This document shows positions 1-15,000 of a stretch of DNA of 64,000 nucleotides, one piece after another (the stretch's first letter is position 1; every line of letters begins with the position of its first letter). Source of the DNA: Prostheceraeus crozeri (lineage: Eukaryota > Platyhelminthes > Polycladida > Euryleptidae); assembly GCA_907163375.1 (NCBI GenBank), contig CAJQUW010002986.1:252001-316000 (forward strand), read 5' to 3'. The position numbers were made by a program, and so were the translations under genes. The notes under the pieces are model-generated. The model was not told where the DNA came from. It saw only the letters and a list, made by a program, of their open reading frames with translations, and made no database searches.

Positions 1-28
1 ATGATTTTTGTATATTCTTGTCTGTATG
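1..28 (+). CDS. Possible first or second nAChR exon (signal peptide end)
   Basis: The window opens with ATG and an open frame reading MIFVYSCLY. It is followed by a good donor (TATG then GTGAGA) at 29-30. The phase fits exactly: the spare G joins CT at 234 to make Ala, continuing as AFINTNKS. The stretch is hydrophobic, as a signal peptide would be, but is short. The true start may be further upstream with this ATG internal. Phase and donor agreement are the only support. Confidence 0.35.
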
Positions 29-3000
29 GTGAGAGAAGTCGTGAATATTGCATTGGAGGTCGTTCTGAATGGAGGTCGTTCGACTGGCTCAGCCAATCAT
101 CGTAAACATTTCAGCTGACAACAGCTTTCGAGCGTTCCACACGACATAAATGAATAGCTCTTATATAGCTCCATTATGTGCACTAATTTCTGCTCTTAGC
201 AATGTTAATGTGCAACCAAACCTTCTTTTTCAGCTTTCATAAACACCAATAAATCGGTTGAAAAAACCCTCATACGCCAGTTGCTTAGAAAATACGAGAA
301 GTTTGGTGTTGTTGGGCGGCCTGTTCAGAACTCAAGTCATTTGATCACCGTCAATTTTGGCATTGCCTTAGCACAAATTCTGGATCTCGACGAAAACAAG
401 CAAATTCTTCGAACAAATTGCTGGTCTCGATACGTAAGTGTATAATTGATTTGATTTGATATGCACACTTTGCAAATGTGTCAAGTAAAGTCTGAAAACC
501 TGTAAGGCCGATCGTCATTTTCGTTCATAAAATAGCTTTGTGCAAGGACCACACACAAACTTTTGAAAAATCTAAATTTGAGTTTTAAATTTAGAAATGT
601 ACCGCGTGATCATTTGAAAAGTGCTCAGTGAAATGAATTGATTCTACCAATACGGATTACATGTTGCATAATACAGGGTGGCGCACGTAAACCGCCGGAT
701 TTTAAACTTTTATTACTCCTCAAATATTCATCCGATCGTCATGAAATTTCGACTCATACTAGTTTGGAGTATAGGATTTATGATGATTATACTTGTTGTA
801 CTGAGACTTGTCAGAAAATTCTGATTCTATTGACCGAATGACATGTAGTAAAATTAACATACCTACAATGTATCTTAACATATATAAATTGTCTTTATCA
901 ATAATGACCAAAACGAATCAAAGTAAATGTCATAGAAAACATTTATTAAATGAAAAACATAAGAAAAAAGTGTTAGTAGTCATCGAACTTCAACGTGTCC
1001 TCCTCCATTCTCGAGGACGGATTCGAGTCGCTTTTGGTAGGCCAGAGCAGTTTCTCGACACATTTCAATTGTCACTTCTTGAAATGCTTGTATGATGCGG
1101 TCCTTCAGGTCTTGCATGGATGTTGGCCGTGTATGGTAAACCTTGGACTTGACAAAACCCCACAAGAAGAAATCGCAAGGCGTCAGGTCAGGGGAATGCG
1201 GTGGCCAGGGCATGTTAGGAGATCCACGTCCCATCCATCTGTTAGGCATCTTCTTGTTCAACCACTCACGCACAGGAAGTCCCCAGTGTGGAGGTGCACC
1301 ATCCTGCATGAATATGATGCTCCTGCCTCTTCTGTCCGACTGCACCGCTGGCCAAAATTCCTTTTGTAGCATCTTGAGATACCAATCCTTGTTGACGGAG
1401 GTGTGGAAGAACGGTCCGTATATACCTGATTGACTGATTGCCGCCCAGACGGTGGTGCGTGGCGAGTGCATAGACTCTTGCTTGATCCAGTGAGGGTTTT
1501 GGTTGGCCCAATAACGACAATTGTGGCGATTCACCACACTACCACTGGTCAACAGGTTTGTGCGCCACGACTTTATTGTACGGGCATCCGGTGCTCTCGC
1601 GTTCGTGCCATACTCTGAATGATAAGCCTTTGTACCTCCACTGGACTCTTGAGCCATTCGTACCAAGCCGCGCATTTTGCTCGTTCTGCAACCGAATAAT
1701 CATCCATTCTTCTATGTTCGATTCTTTTCAGATAGTGATTTAATCGTCGAATGGTATTTTATATGACATGGAAGTAACTGAACAATATTCACTTCAAGAC
1801 TGCGCACAATTCGTTGTGCAGAATACGATTCATGTTAAGTTAATTAACTTGATCTAGATTTCTAGATCTAGATCTAGGTCTTATAGTCTTGCTCTAGTGC
1901 AAGGAAACCCGGCATTTGAAAGAGGCTAATGCTGACCTAATACTCCTGTTTGCGCGTATGATTCCAAGCGATACCACTTGACAGTTATGCGCTCTGTGAT
2001 ATACAGTATAAAGCTTAAGGTTACAAGGATTCCTAGGAAATCATCCGTTCCCTTTTTATTGAAAGTGGCTTTTCCTTCAGTATTATCACTAGGGTGCTGG
2101 AGAAGATCGAACCTTAACATCCTGCTAGAACTGACGTCGAACTTGACATCAAGTGCAATATTGTGAATCGGAGTATGCCGATTCTGTCGTGAAGGAATCG
2201 AGAATTCGTTTCTCGCCACATCAGATAAATCTTGTCTAAGAAATAGAGAAAGCAGGTGTGAAATGAGTTAAGAAGAGACTGGTAAAGATGGCTGCTGAAA
2301 AGTAACTTTTGACTCCAAAAGTATATACTCATATTCGGAGACCATCAATCAGTCAAGAAAGTCTGAAATTAATTATAGACAGTTAAGTGAACAAACAAGA
2401 TCAAGTTTAAGATGATGCTTCTAATTGTTTGCATTACTGAATTGAATTAATAGTAATGAATGAGAGATATGATCTAAAACTTGACACCGGTCAACATTCA
2501 ATTTTTTAAAACACAAGGCAATATGAATACATTAAAAATTCATCAAGTATTATGGTCATCCGGCAAAATGGGAAGCCAACCAGTGTTTACTCTCAAACAT
2601 TATCCGAGTTGGAGATCTGAAGGTTCATTCACATTGGACGCGGCACGGCACGTGCACACGCTTCCAGAATTTTCGTTCAGAACTTTAATAAACCTATGGG
2701 TTGCTCATACATAGGCGCATGGGACCACGCCGCGCCCGATGTGAATGGACCTTAATACAAAGAAGACAAACACGCCAGCTGTCAAGTCTGCGAGAGCTTG
2801 GTCAATAGTTTTTCTAATAAATACTGTGATAATTAGACAAATGCTTCTTGCGTATCGGTATTGCCTTGGGTCTACATATAAATTGTGCTATAGCAGCTGT
2901 ACATAAGACTCGATGCTTCTCAATCTCCGATGCAGCATAGGCCCCAAAGTCAGACTTGCGGAAGTCAATCATATCGAAGTACAAAGACCAACGCTCAACG

Positions 3001-6000
3001 GAATGCATGTCATTACTACCAGAGTCGAATGCGCATGTATCTGAATTAGCAATAAATATTGTAAACAGCTCACATTTTTAGTAACTATAATGTCTAGAGA
3101 AGTCGCATTGCGCGCAATATCACTTTGTACCCGTCAGCTGCCGTCAATTACATGGATACGAGTTCGTCTGACATTAGAAAGGCTTGTGGCAATGCGAATG
3201 AACGACGAAATCAATGCAATCTGTCGTCTAATTGTCCTTGGTATTTTTCTTTGAACTTTGATAATTATTTCTTCTAATTTGCAACGGAATATAAACTATG
3301 ACAAATTATGGATATTTAATATCGCAGCTAATATCAGTCAATATAATAATGTTATATTTTACTAAACTGGCGCCATCAATTGCACTTGATAACACAAAAG
3401 TGTTGTTTGATGCCTAATTTCAGCCTCTGAGAATATTAATGAAACTCTCTAGGAATCTCTTAGTTGATGACAAACAGCATTCCGGAAATATGAAAGCAAA
3501 TAAAGGAATGATATTATCTTATGAAACACAAGTTTTCTTAAAAACTTCAATGCATTCACATTCCAAAAATGATGGTATGAGCATCCTAGATGCCCTAATT
3601 GTCTAACGAAGAGGAAAATACTCGGAGTTATGGATAAACAATACTCCCTGCAAATTTTTAAGCAACATTTTTTGATAATTGTTCCTCCTAATAGCACATG
3701 ATCCTAAAGTCAGCGCACTGAACATCGATGCTAAAGTTGAGAGATTTCAAAAATCAAGTTCATTAGAGTTAATTTGGTCTCGAAAATTACAAACTTCAAC
3801 TAATTGCTTCAAGTCGAAAAAAACATTAGATTTATTCACGAGTAAGTTGGAAAAACATGGATAGAAAAATTCAGAAAAACCTTCTTTGAAACATGGTTTT
3901 AAAAAATGATATATAAACTTCATTTCAAGTTGCCTTAAAGTGACATTTTCATGTACCTATACAACTAATTTTTAATTGCTCTACTTTACCTTAACCCAAC
4001 CATAGCTATATAACAAATTACAATAAACTAACTGCAATCAACTATATACGCTAATTTCAATGACTCTACCAACTACTATCAACTGTGTAGGCTAATTTTC
4101 ATGATGACTATCAAACAGTCATTGGAGTTACTAATAGCAACTTGCGACCCGAGGCTCGCTACATACTGTAGTTGCAACTAGGATAAAAAGAAGAAGTAGA
4201 TATTTGTACAGCTATTATTTTCTATTAAACTAGACTTTAATGCTCAATCGCTTTAAGGCATCAATGTCTAGTCTAATAGAAAATAATAGCGTTACCAAAT
4301 ATTTTCAGGCAACACGTTCATTCGCTAGTGCAAAATATTTGAATGAGTAGGGTGCCGTTCGAATATTTTCATTCAGGCTCGGTTAGCGATGGTTTGGTCA
4401 GGATCGATTTCAGGCTGCTGTTCACAGCCAAGGTGCGTTCAAATTCATTATACTGTTTCTCTTCACAAACATGCATGTTATATTATTATGTGCTATTTTG
4501 GAATTTCCTTACTTGTGTGATGCATTTACAATATTCTGAGTAAACTAACTTTCTGAGTAGAATTGGCATCGCCTCCATTCAACAATGTATCAATACTGTC
4601 TTTTATACTTATTCTAAATGGAAGAGAAATCTGCCATTTAAACAAGTCGATGAAAATTGAGTGAAAGTGAAATAGCCGAATGGAATAAATCATTTTCAAT
4701 GCCGGAAATTTGATTCTTTTTTGGGAACGCTGTCAGAATATATACATCTCAAAGATGATTGATTAAAAGCTATTGCAGAGGATGAGAGGCATAGAGCGCC
4801 TGTCTGCCTGCCTGCCTATTGCACTTAAAAATGAAAGAATATCACGTTGTTGGGTTCATCGGTCAGTGCATAAAAGTGTAGCAAGCTCTTGTGATCTATT
4901 ACTATATGCTCAACTGAGAAATAGATGGTGATATTCCTCATTAAATCATCTGACTGATCAATTTTCAATTGTTATTCATTATTTACGAATTTCCAAAAAC
5001 ACGTTGAAAGATGAAAAGTGACATTGCATGCTTAGTTGCATTCTACTTAGCCGTGAGTACTCTCAATCATCATGTGGTTTAACAATTTGTATGATCATGT
5101 GTCATCCTATGTTATCTCTAACGAATTTTTGATTCTTTGTGCTTCCATAATGACATTTTACAAACTAGATTTCTTGATTTTTCGGTAAATTGAATTGGCT
5201 GTATTACTTTTTTATCTAAGCTAATAAATCAGTTTCATGAAGATTGATACAGCGAATATGGTCGAAACGTCAAATCGCGAATTGCATTTTATAAAATTTC
5301 ATTTTGTCAAAACGATTCATAAGTTTCTGCAAATTCCAAAAATCCTTTGGTCGAATCATCAAAAAATCATTTGAATAAATACTTTATTATCAAACACATC
5401 ACAATTGAACCATAATTTATATGTTGATTTATTGATAAACAATTGAATTTCAGGAACAGTGCATTGAATTAACATTTTTGGCTTTTGGCGTGAAGTTTCT
5501 TTTACTCATTCCTGCTTCACTCAATGCACAATTCAATACAATCTAGTCCATTTTAGACGATATACATGTATAGTCCATGCCATCAATTGACAGCATGTTT
5601 CTGCATTTATTCTAATGCCCTCATCAGGTGCCAACAGGATTTACATAAAATCGAGCCTTTATATGACAAGATGGTGATGAGTAGAATTTACAAGCGATGT
5701 TATGGAATGATATGACAACAGAGCAATAAACAATAAAATTAGATGATGAAATGACAAATTACAAGGACATTCATTAGTACATAAGCACTGGTATTCTTAA
5801 TAAGAATACATTCTATAAAAGAAATTCTAAACTATTCGGGTTATTATTAACCGTACAGATAATACTGTAAAACGGTCTTTCTTTGGTGGATGGACGTGCA
5901 TACTGACTTCTGTAGGAGTAGGATACGCTTTGAGAAGTTCATTAATGCGAGCTTTAAAATGACGAATGGAACATTTATCACAATGTTCACGACTATATTT

Positions 6001-9000
6001 GTATACAATATTTGATTTTAATTAGTCATTTATCTTGTCTTTATTTGGAAAAAATTGAGAGGTTTTCTGGGTTGCGAGAATAATTCTCACACGGACATTC
6101 TCATGTAGAAATTTATTGATGTCTCTGATGTGGAGATTTAGATTGCTTTCTTTGTCAGCTTAAGTCAAAGAAAGTCGACTTGAGTCGAAGAACGTGCAAT
6201 GAATATCACATGAACAAATATAGGATGAGAGTCAATAAATCAGATAAAGTGAATGTCAGTATTCAGCAATCAGGAACGAAATGTCTCTTCTACTGTGACC
6301 ATATCACCTTGCAGTCCGATCCACTCGCATTGTAAGGATAAGGCCACATGACGAGCCGCGCTTTAAAGCTAGCAGCGACGGATAGCTTTGTCAAGCTTTT
6401 ACCTGTGAGAGTCCCATTGAGGCCCCTGGAGGCGTACTGACATTGTATTGACGATCGCATTTCGGAGTGTTTGGAGGATGTTCAATCGCTTCAATCGTCG
6501 GATTTGAATACCTCTGTTTGCGATTATATCGTGAAACAGGTGGTGCTGGTCATGGTTGGCTCTGCCGGATATCGTAGCAAAGATTATGATAATAATAGCT
6601 GATTAAAGATCCAGTAGCTTGATAACTTATAGTACATCGGGAAGAAAGTGATTTCAACTCAGTTTAACAATGTAATTTAGAATTTTCCGTTACCATTATA
6701 TAAGCAAAATTTTGAGTCTATAGCAATGCCACCATCAACAGAAGTTGAGAACTGATATGTATCCTTACAATACTTTGCTTCAAAATATTGCGCTCAGTTA
6801 TTAATAGATCCATCATTAAGACGCTTCACCCAAGAGCTCTTTACTTTTCAATTTCGTTGCTTGGATTTCAAGCAAAGTTTGTTTGAGGAAAGATGTAACC
6901 CAGCGCAATTGGTGCGCCTGAATTCGTTATCAAGATATACGTTTCATTTACTCATGCTCTGGAAAAGTAATCAAAGGAGGGGATTGCATTTGTATTATTG
7001 CTAGATTTGAATGAAGTGTTTCACATTCTAATGAAGAAATTTCTACTTATACTACGAGTTAAGTAGAAATATGTGAGATCTTGAATAGGGATTGAAAAGA
7101 GGATTTTTTTGTTAGAAAATCAGTGGAAGGTAGATGACGAAAGCCATGTCCGTTAAATATTTTCTATATAGTACAGGTTTTCCCGAGCAAATTCAATTGT
7201 AGCGCATGCAAGTTCAAGATATATCATGAAAATTCAGAGAACATAGATAGTACATTGTAGAACCAATTTCAATCATACGTCATCTTACATTAGCTGAGCT
7301 TCAATGTATAAAAGGAACACAAGTTCGTGTTGAGGTATTCAAGCTCAAGATAAAGCAGCCAATTTCGATAACATAAAATTTCTATGGAATTATTGATTTT
7401 TGAACTTGGAGAAATTGCGTGAAATATCATTAACATGTGTGATTTCTGTGACGTCTCTTTGAGCCATAGAAATTAACAATACCATACAAAGTCCTAGAAT
7501 GGAAATTGTATGAAAATTATGGCACACTCCGGGGGAACTTAGTTGGCGCAAAACGCAAATTGTACGAGCTGGTTTCCATGTTTTCTGTTTGGCATTTATA
7601 TTTATCAAGCCAATTTGTGATGTGGATTGTTGCCCCTTGTCAAAAGATCATGCAAACAAAAGCATTGATTAATTTACAAAATGCTGCACTCAAAATCACT
7701 CAAAATTCTCTTCTTGAAAATCCTGTAATTTGCTGTCAACAGCTTCCACAACCAACTTGGCAAATAGCTTGACTCTGATATGTAATGGCTAAAGGAGGAT
7801 TCATTGATATTTACTGAAATAATGAGGTCGATATCTGGTTAAAATTCCCGAGGGCTATGGCCCTCGGGAATTTTAACAAGATGTCGATCGAGAAATCTCA
7901 GCAAATATCATTGAATCCTCCTTTAACCGTTTTAAACTATGCCACTTTTATCCCTATGATTGGCGGGCAATTTTACAGGTCAAATTAACAATGTATAAAG
8001 GGACTATCTATTCAGGCAAGTTTTTCATAGAAATACATATTTCAAAATGCGAAATTGACAACTCCACTTTCATTCTCTTAGCTAATTAGTTTTATTTCTA
8101 TGCTCACAGGGCAAATTAACAGGGATGGGGATATTACAGAAAATAATGAGATTTCTAAATAGCAAAAATACATTATAGTGATATAACTACGACATCTGTA
8201 CTACCACAGAAAATGTAGCACGAGGCGAAGCCGAGTGCTACATCTTTCTATGGTAGTACAGATGGAGTAGTTATATCACTATTATCAAACGATCAAGAAA
8301 TGTCAATGAACTTTATGGACCAGTGACGATATAGACAATCTGCTAAGAACACAAACGTGGTTGGCTTTCCATGGCATCCAAAGTCCTAGTAGATAGCCTA
8401 TCCAATATTGATGTCATGCATTTCCATAGAAATTAACAATACCATAGAAAGTACTATTATCTACTTCTATGTGCATTTCCTTCATTTGAATTTCAAGTGA
8501 ACCGATATTTAACTGGCATTTGCATGAGGTGTAGCCTTATTATCTATACCCAAGATATCATCTAAGCTTACTTGCAATTTGGGTGCATTGTAGGGTAAAA
8601 AAATGTATCACGGTAGCCCATTGGATTACATGTATTTTGATTCATAGAAATTCCGTTCTACATTAGAAAATGTAGAACGCATAGTTCAACATAGTGGAGA
8701 TAGGAAGGGAGTTTGATAATAGAAGATTAAATGGCATAGTTTAAAGTGTTTTAGATCGAATCTGATCTCCAGTATATACAAACCATAGATTTTTCCATGT
8801 GCCATCATTGTACATAGGCAAGATATCAAACTTCCATTATAGATGATATTAAAGATGAATGACATAGAAATGACTTTGTCTGGAAAACCTGTACTTCATT
8901 CACTTTTACACTAATATATTTCAAATAGCATTCTTTTGCGAAGCATTTTGAATGACTTCATTTAGCAGAAAGAATACACTTTCGTTTACATTTTGACTTA

Positions 9001-12000
9001 AAATGTTCTCCTAAAAATCTTGCTGCATCTGAGGTAACAAGTCTCATGTTTCGATATTCTTCTACCACTGATGAGCATCAATTGAGTTTCTGAAACACAA
9101 ATTCTATCAGATAATTTGATTAGAGAAAATTAACTTTTTGTGTTAAAGTTTCAAAATTAAATGTCATATTCAACACACATATTGTGCTAATAGTGCTACT
9201 TACGCTATAATTTTTGATTAACAATGGTGAATGATAAAACCATACTTTTAAATATACTTGTCTACCACTTTTTTTAAATATTGGTCAGCATCGATAGCTT
9301 GGTATCGATCTGATGTCGCATTGCTGCTATTGTGGTGTATTCATCGGTTTTCTGTCATAAGAAGCGCGGGGGCAAGCATGCCGGTGCAGATGATGCAATT
9401 AATAAAATCTGCCTGACAAACAGAGAAACACAAACTGAATTAGAGTGCGAAGTATTTATTTTTGCGAACTGTATGTTGCACCAAACACTTCCATCCACAT
9501 TGCGACAATGCAAATCATTAAAAGTAATTGGTTGCTTACCCAAAATTAATTGCATTAATTTTTGATAACCACTGATGATGATGCTAAGGTGTTTTCAGCA
9601 AACGATTTGCATCCCGATCACTGTGGGATTGTAGAAAATGGATGACACCTACCGTACCAGGAGCGAAAGGCTCCTATGGCTATGGCAGGAGCGCTATAGG
9701 TCAGAGGAAGAAGGGGGAGAGTGCACGAGTGTCGAGTAGCATACCTGTCGACGGAACATGGGAAGCGTGACGGGAAGGAGCATGGTAGAGGAAGTGTGAA
9801 AAGGGACCAATGTCTTGTGCGTTCAAGGGACTGGCATGTGATCAGATGGCACCTACGAAGATGAAAGGGAGACTTCATCTGTTGGTTATGTCGACGTCAA
9901 ATCTATAGCTCGGAGACGCTGGCACTAATGAAGAGGCCGGAGCCAAGATTTGAAGTGGTTGAAAGAGGATATTGAATGGGGGAAACTTAGGGATGAAGAA
10001 GGAAGAAGGTGAGCATCCAGAGATTGAATATGAATGGACCGGAAGGAAGGTCAAGATGGTACGGTAGGGTCAGGACTACAGTCTGTTTGAAAGAAAAAGA
10101 CGACAACAAAAGCTGGAAATTGAAGGCGAGGATGTACAAAAAAGGAGGTGAAGACATGAGGGCTGTCGAAGTTCTGTAAGAGGAAAGCGAAGACAACCGG
10201 AGATGGAGGAGGAGAATCTATACCGGATACCTCATCTGAGTAAAAAAGGAAAAGGAGAAATTGCACTACTTATATTGTGAAGAATTTGTAATATCGAATT
10301 CTGCTATTACCAGTCGTAAACGGAATTGTGGTAATATTCTCTGAACGAGAACGAGACTGCAAATTCTCTTGCACCCATTAATTTCCGCTTTTATCGTTTA
10401 TGACTGCCTAAGCTAAGAACGAATTAATTAAAACATTATTAAGTGTTCTTGTGAGAACTTTAATATGAGGTGTGCATCAGCATCCGTAAAAAAATCTAGA
10501 TATGCAGTCTATAAACATTGGATATAATGATGATTCATCATTTTGGCTAATAAATGATTTGTCAGTGCTTTAAATATTATTGTTCTGTATCTAATTCAAA
10601 TTTTACGATCGAATTTGAGAAGACTCGTTTTAGTACACCATGCTTTTATGATTTATCAAATTGATTTTCATGATGCATCAACTTGAGCATTAAATTTTAT
10701 TGTTTAGATTGAACGTTTGACCTCTAGAAGTGAGAGAAGACTAAATATTTCAATAGATTGAGAAAATATTCAATAATAAATAGACCCATCCAGGATGACT
10801 ATCCTTTTCTCCTGTTTAAGAAATGGAAGCTGATCTAATTATTCAAAACCATTGAAACCAACAGCATATTGTAATATAGTAGACCGGTTGCTGCCTATTC
10901 CAATTGACTCCTGCGAGCAAACGCACACATTTCATCTATTAACCACTGGTGATGCACGGCAAGATCAATTTCTTAAGCGAAATCCATGGTACAGATAACT
11001 TCCAAAATCGTGACCAACCACAACTGTTGGATTTTAACTGTAATCGACAGCTGACCACAGAATGATATATCCGATTGTCAATCGTATGAACACTGAGGCT
11101 CGTACAATCAATGCCCTAAATCATTTATCTACTGGTGATCGCAATATGTTCCAACTTACATGATAGGCTTCGCTTATCGACAAACTGCTCAATGACAGCA
11201 GCCTAATATGCACTAACACTAATAGGCAGGGTACATTTTGCTCTACCCTGAATCCTAGCTAGTATTGCACAAAGTTTTATTTTTCTAAATTTCGTGGTTA
11301 AAGCAATTTATCATATACGAATACAGTTTTAGGCAAAATTTCAGGAGTATAGGCACATGTCCCATTGATCTATGGTACTAAATTACATCGTTTATTTATT
11401 TTATAATCTTTCTTTCATTTGAGAAACGCTTCAATCACGATAGAAGCAACTAATAGTAATTATACGTGCGTAGCTATCATTCCATAGTGCACTTTCCTGC
11501 ATTATGATGAATGCTGCTTGCAGAAATCAATCGTGACTATTCGCAATCGCTGAGTCTGCTAACTGTAACTGACCGTTGACCGCGGTTATAACCGGACATC
11601 ACTATTACACACCTACCCCCTGGTTGCGTGAAGGCTAAATGACCTTTTTAGTGTTTCTACTCATTTTTAGTTCTTGCACTTCAGATATTTTAGAAATTCA
11701 AAGTAAATACTATCTATCTTGCACGCACAGAAAGCGGCAGATCATTGAGCATGAAAAATAGCAAAAATATTATTTAGGCACAGTGCGGTCTATTGTAACA
11801 AGAAGACAATGCTGTATCAATAATAATTCGTGGCTGAGATGACAATATGTGCCAATATTTGCACACTGCTGCTGTCAGTAGTTTTCATATAATAGAGGTG
11901 TTCACTCATGCAAAGGGACAAGACTCAGCTATTATATATTTATGAATACGTGGGATGTCTAATTTGCGGTAACTTTTCATCTGATCGACGATTGCTAACA

Positions 12001-15000
12001 ATCATTGTTCTTAATCTACTTATGAATTAATCGTGTTAAATAAGTATGAAATAATATGCAAAATGCTCCTCAAAGTCGCACGGTCTAATTCTTGAATTGT
12101 GACTTAACTTGATTCCTGCCTTAGTTTCGGAAAATTCAAATAATTTGCTAAATATAATTAACAGCCGATGCTGTCAATTAATATTGGTGAATTTAAATCT
12201 CAAATTTTCTACAGCATTTTTCCCCACGGAATGAAAAGGATTCATATTATTTATGGAAACAATATAGAAGAGGGTACATACGTTTTTTTACATTGCTCGC
12301 TTATCATTTTCAGAATTGTTCTAGTATAAAAAGAATGACTTTGTTTATCCACCGCTTACCGGTAGTCGCGATTCGTCACACTGACCTCACTTGATTTATT
12401 GTAATAGCATAATAGACCGAAATAAATATGAGAGACTTTAGCCTTCTCTGAGCATACTATTCATGCATTGATAAAACGCTATAAAAGTATGTGGTCATTC
12501 TGCTTTGTTAGCTTGCCCTGTAGCACTGTATTCGATACGCTACCTTGCATTTGTCAATATGATCGATAGATCATACAGACGACATTTTCCGCTAAGTGGG
12601 CTTGCCTGTAAATGGAGTAAAACCAAGTATATGATAATTTTCAATCTATAAGCACTATTTGTCGTCGATTTTCCGACGTCATGGAATCACTTCACTCAGT
12701 AAAGCGAGATCTATTCAATTAAATTGATCCGATGATTTTCTTTCTGTTTCAGCGATGGTTTGATTCCCTCCTCAGCTGGGATCCTAAGGAATATGATAAT
12801 ATCAGCCAAGTTCGAGTATTTCCACATCATCTATGGACTCCTGATATAAAATTGTACAATTTGTAAGTGATTCAATCCATTCATCCATCAGTGCTCTTCA
12901 ACGAAACATGTCCAGTTCGTTATCTACGCTCTGACATTTTCATCTTAGACTTTACATTAATTTATAAAAGTGCACGAAATGACTGCAACAAGCTTAATAA
13001 GTTAAGAAGTCATTATCCAATTGTTTCTTCAAAGTTATGCAAGTTTTGGACACCGAATTCTCAAAACAACGCACAACAAACTTCAACAAACAGACATTCA
13101 ACAACAAACGAAAATTTTAGTAGTTTCGATGTAATTAACAACTTTGAAATTTTATGATCGGATCACATCATCGCTCTTTGACCCGATGCGCATCTCTTTA
13201 GTTTCAGACTTAGTCACAGATAAGGTAAAAATGCTGCTGGATCTAAAGAAGAACCAAATTGATGAAAAAGGCTACAGTTGTGACAGTTCTTGCCAGAAGA
13301 CGCTGTGTTGTGGGTTATTTGATCAAAATGAATTAATTCTTGAAGATAAATGTCCTTACAACGGAGCCTAACTATGAAATTTCACAACAAGATGAAGGTA
13401 CTATCGAACGCATCGTCAACCACTTGAGGCCGCTGCTATTTAGGTGCTGTGTTTCACAGCAACGCATGTCCACGGCGTAATATGGCTATATCAGCACACA
13501 TGTACATAATTGCACACAGTGTTGCATTTCTATGAGATCAACTTTGGAAAATGTAGCTTAAAGCAATAATGACAGTCAATTGATGTTAATTTGATACAAT
13601 ATCAAGAAGGCCGCACCTAAAATTCTGCCGACTGGCAAGCATTTTTAATATATTCGCCGAGCAGTCTCGATATTTGGCCCGCATTGATGTCTTTAATTGA
13701 ACATTGAAATAAAAAGTCCTAGTGAATGTCATCAAAGATATCACTTATTAGAAAATAGTTGTTTTGATTGCTGAATTACATATTTGCAATTTAACGATAT
13801 AGCTGAATTGCTAAATACAAACGAAACGTTGCAAATTACATTCAATGATTCATTTGAACTGAAAATGTTGTTATATTTAATTGTGTGAGCATAAACTTTT
13901 GCAAGCATTATTATAGGACATTGAATGTTATTGTAGGAAAATTGAGTAGAATAATTCAGAATACAGAAGGCATACTTAGGCAAGCAAAATCATGCTTGAA
14001 CACGCTTGTGAAATATTGCGTAAGCACATGATACACATACGTAAATGAGATTTTCATAGATATAGCTAGGCCTACATGTATTTCATGAAGTAAGTCTATC
14101 CTGTGTTCAATTCACTTCTATACAAGACGTAGCATTGAAAGTAGAACAAAAATAGCGAAAGTCGAAGAAATGACAATTTTTTAAATGCCAGCATCAAATA
14201 ATTGCAGTGACTGCTGTTATCAAACATCAAAAAAGCTTTAGTGTAGAGGATGTTGAAAGTGAGCAACTTCTATAACAAATCGGCGATTGAAAATCAGTTT
14301 TCATGAAGCGGTTTGTGCACGCTATGTTATACACTTTATTTGTTATTTAACATACAATATGCTTCCTGGGTTCTCATAAGACTTGAATAATAGATGCAAT
14401 TTATGCTTCATCCGGAACTAACATAAGTCATCTTTTCCGATAAATTATTGCATAAGTGAGTGTGCTACTTGTAATATCGAAGAAGAGAAACACATCACCA
14501 ATGCAAAAACTGCTACATCAACGCACTTCAAGAGACTGGTAAATTAACTATCTAGTTGAAAGCACTAATAATTTCAGGTATGTGTGACAGTAAACTGAAG
14601 AATGACAAACAAGGTTCGAGATCATGAATCAAGATATTCGGACGGAGTAGAGGTTGACACCTGCTTGCAAAGTACATAGCTTTCAAATGCATACAAACAA
14701 TGAGTAAACAACATGCAAGTACTGTACATGTGATTGAAGGTAGAAATCATACGAAATTATTTTCAAATTATGCGAACGAGAAATTCCATGATTTTTGCTA
14801 AGTTTCATTAGGTGAATATATTGTAAAGATGTAAAGTACAATTTTCTAACAATCTAATGCAGTGGTTGATTGATTTTCCGCTAGCAATGACCAAGTAGCA
14901 GGCTTATCATTTAAAGACAGCGTCAGAAACACAAGTTATCTTCATAAATAGCATGACGCATTTGTCAAAAAATTATTCATCAGCATGTGTTTATTGTTTC

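Larger units (their letters stand above)
434..12752 (+). other. nAChR intron of 12.3 kb with transposon debris
   Basis: Bounded by GTAAGTG and TTTCAG. It holds the DD41D-type remnant (674-1743), a MITE (2620-2753), a fold-back (4199-4302), a Penelope-like fossil (5590-6150), two fold-backs between copies of a 27-bp direct repeat (7465-8452) and a GA-rich block (9640-10260). Outside these, 2760-4190, 4310-5580, 6160-7460, 8460-9640 and 10270-12752 show AT-rich sequence with no gene or repeat that I can name. Confidence 0.7.

Noticed and set aside
995-1618. Plus-strand frames over the DD41D-type transposase
   Set aside because: Shadows; only the minus strand shows the DDE-family motifs.
9332-9565. 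77-codon frame with HKKRGGKHAGADD, considered as a DNA-binding domain
   Set aside because: Neither a THAP, zinc-finger nor AT-hook pattern fits; no support.
12867-13371. Open frames just downstream of the 110-nt receptor exon, considered as extra exons
   Set aside because: The next receptor exon continues perfectly in phase from 12862 to 15003, and these frames match no part of the family.
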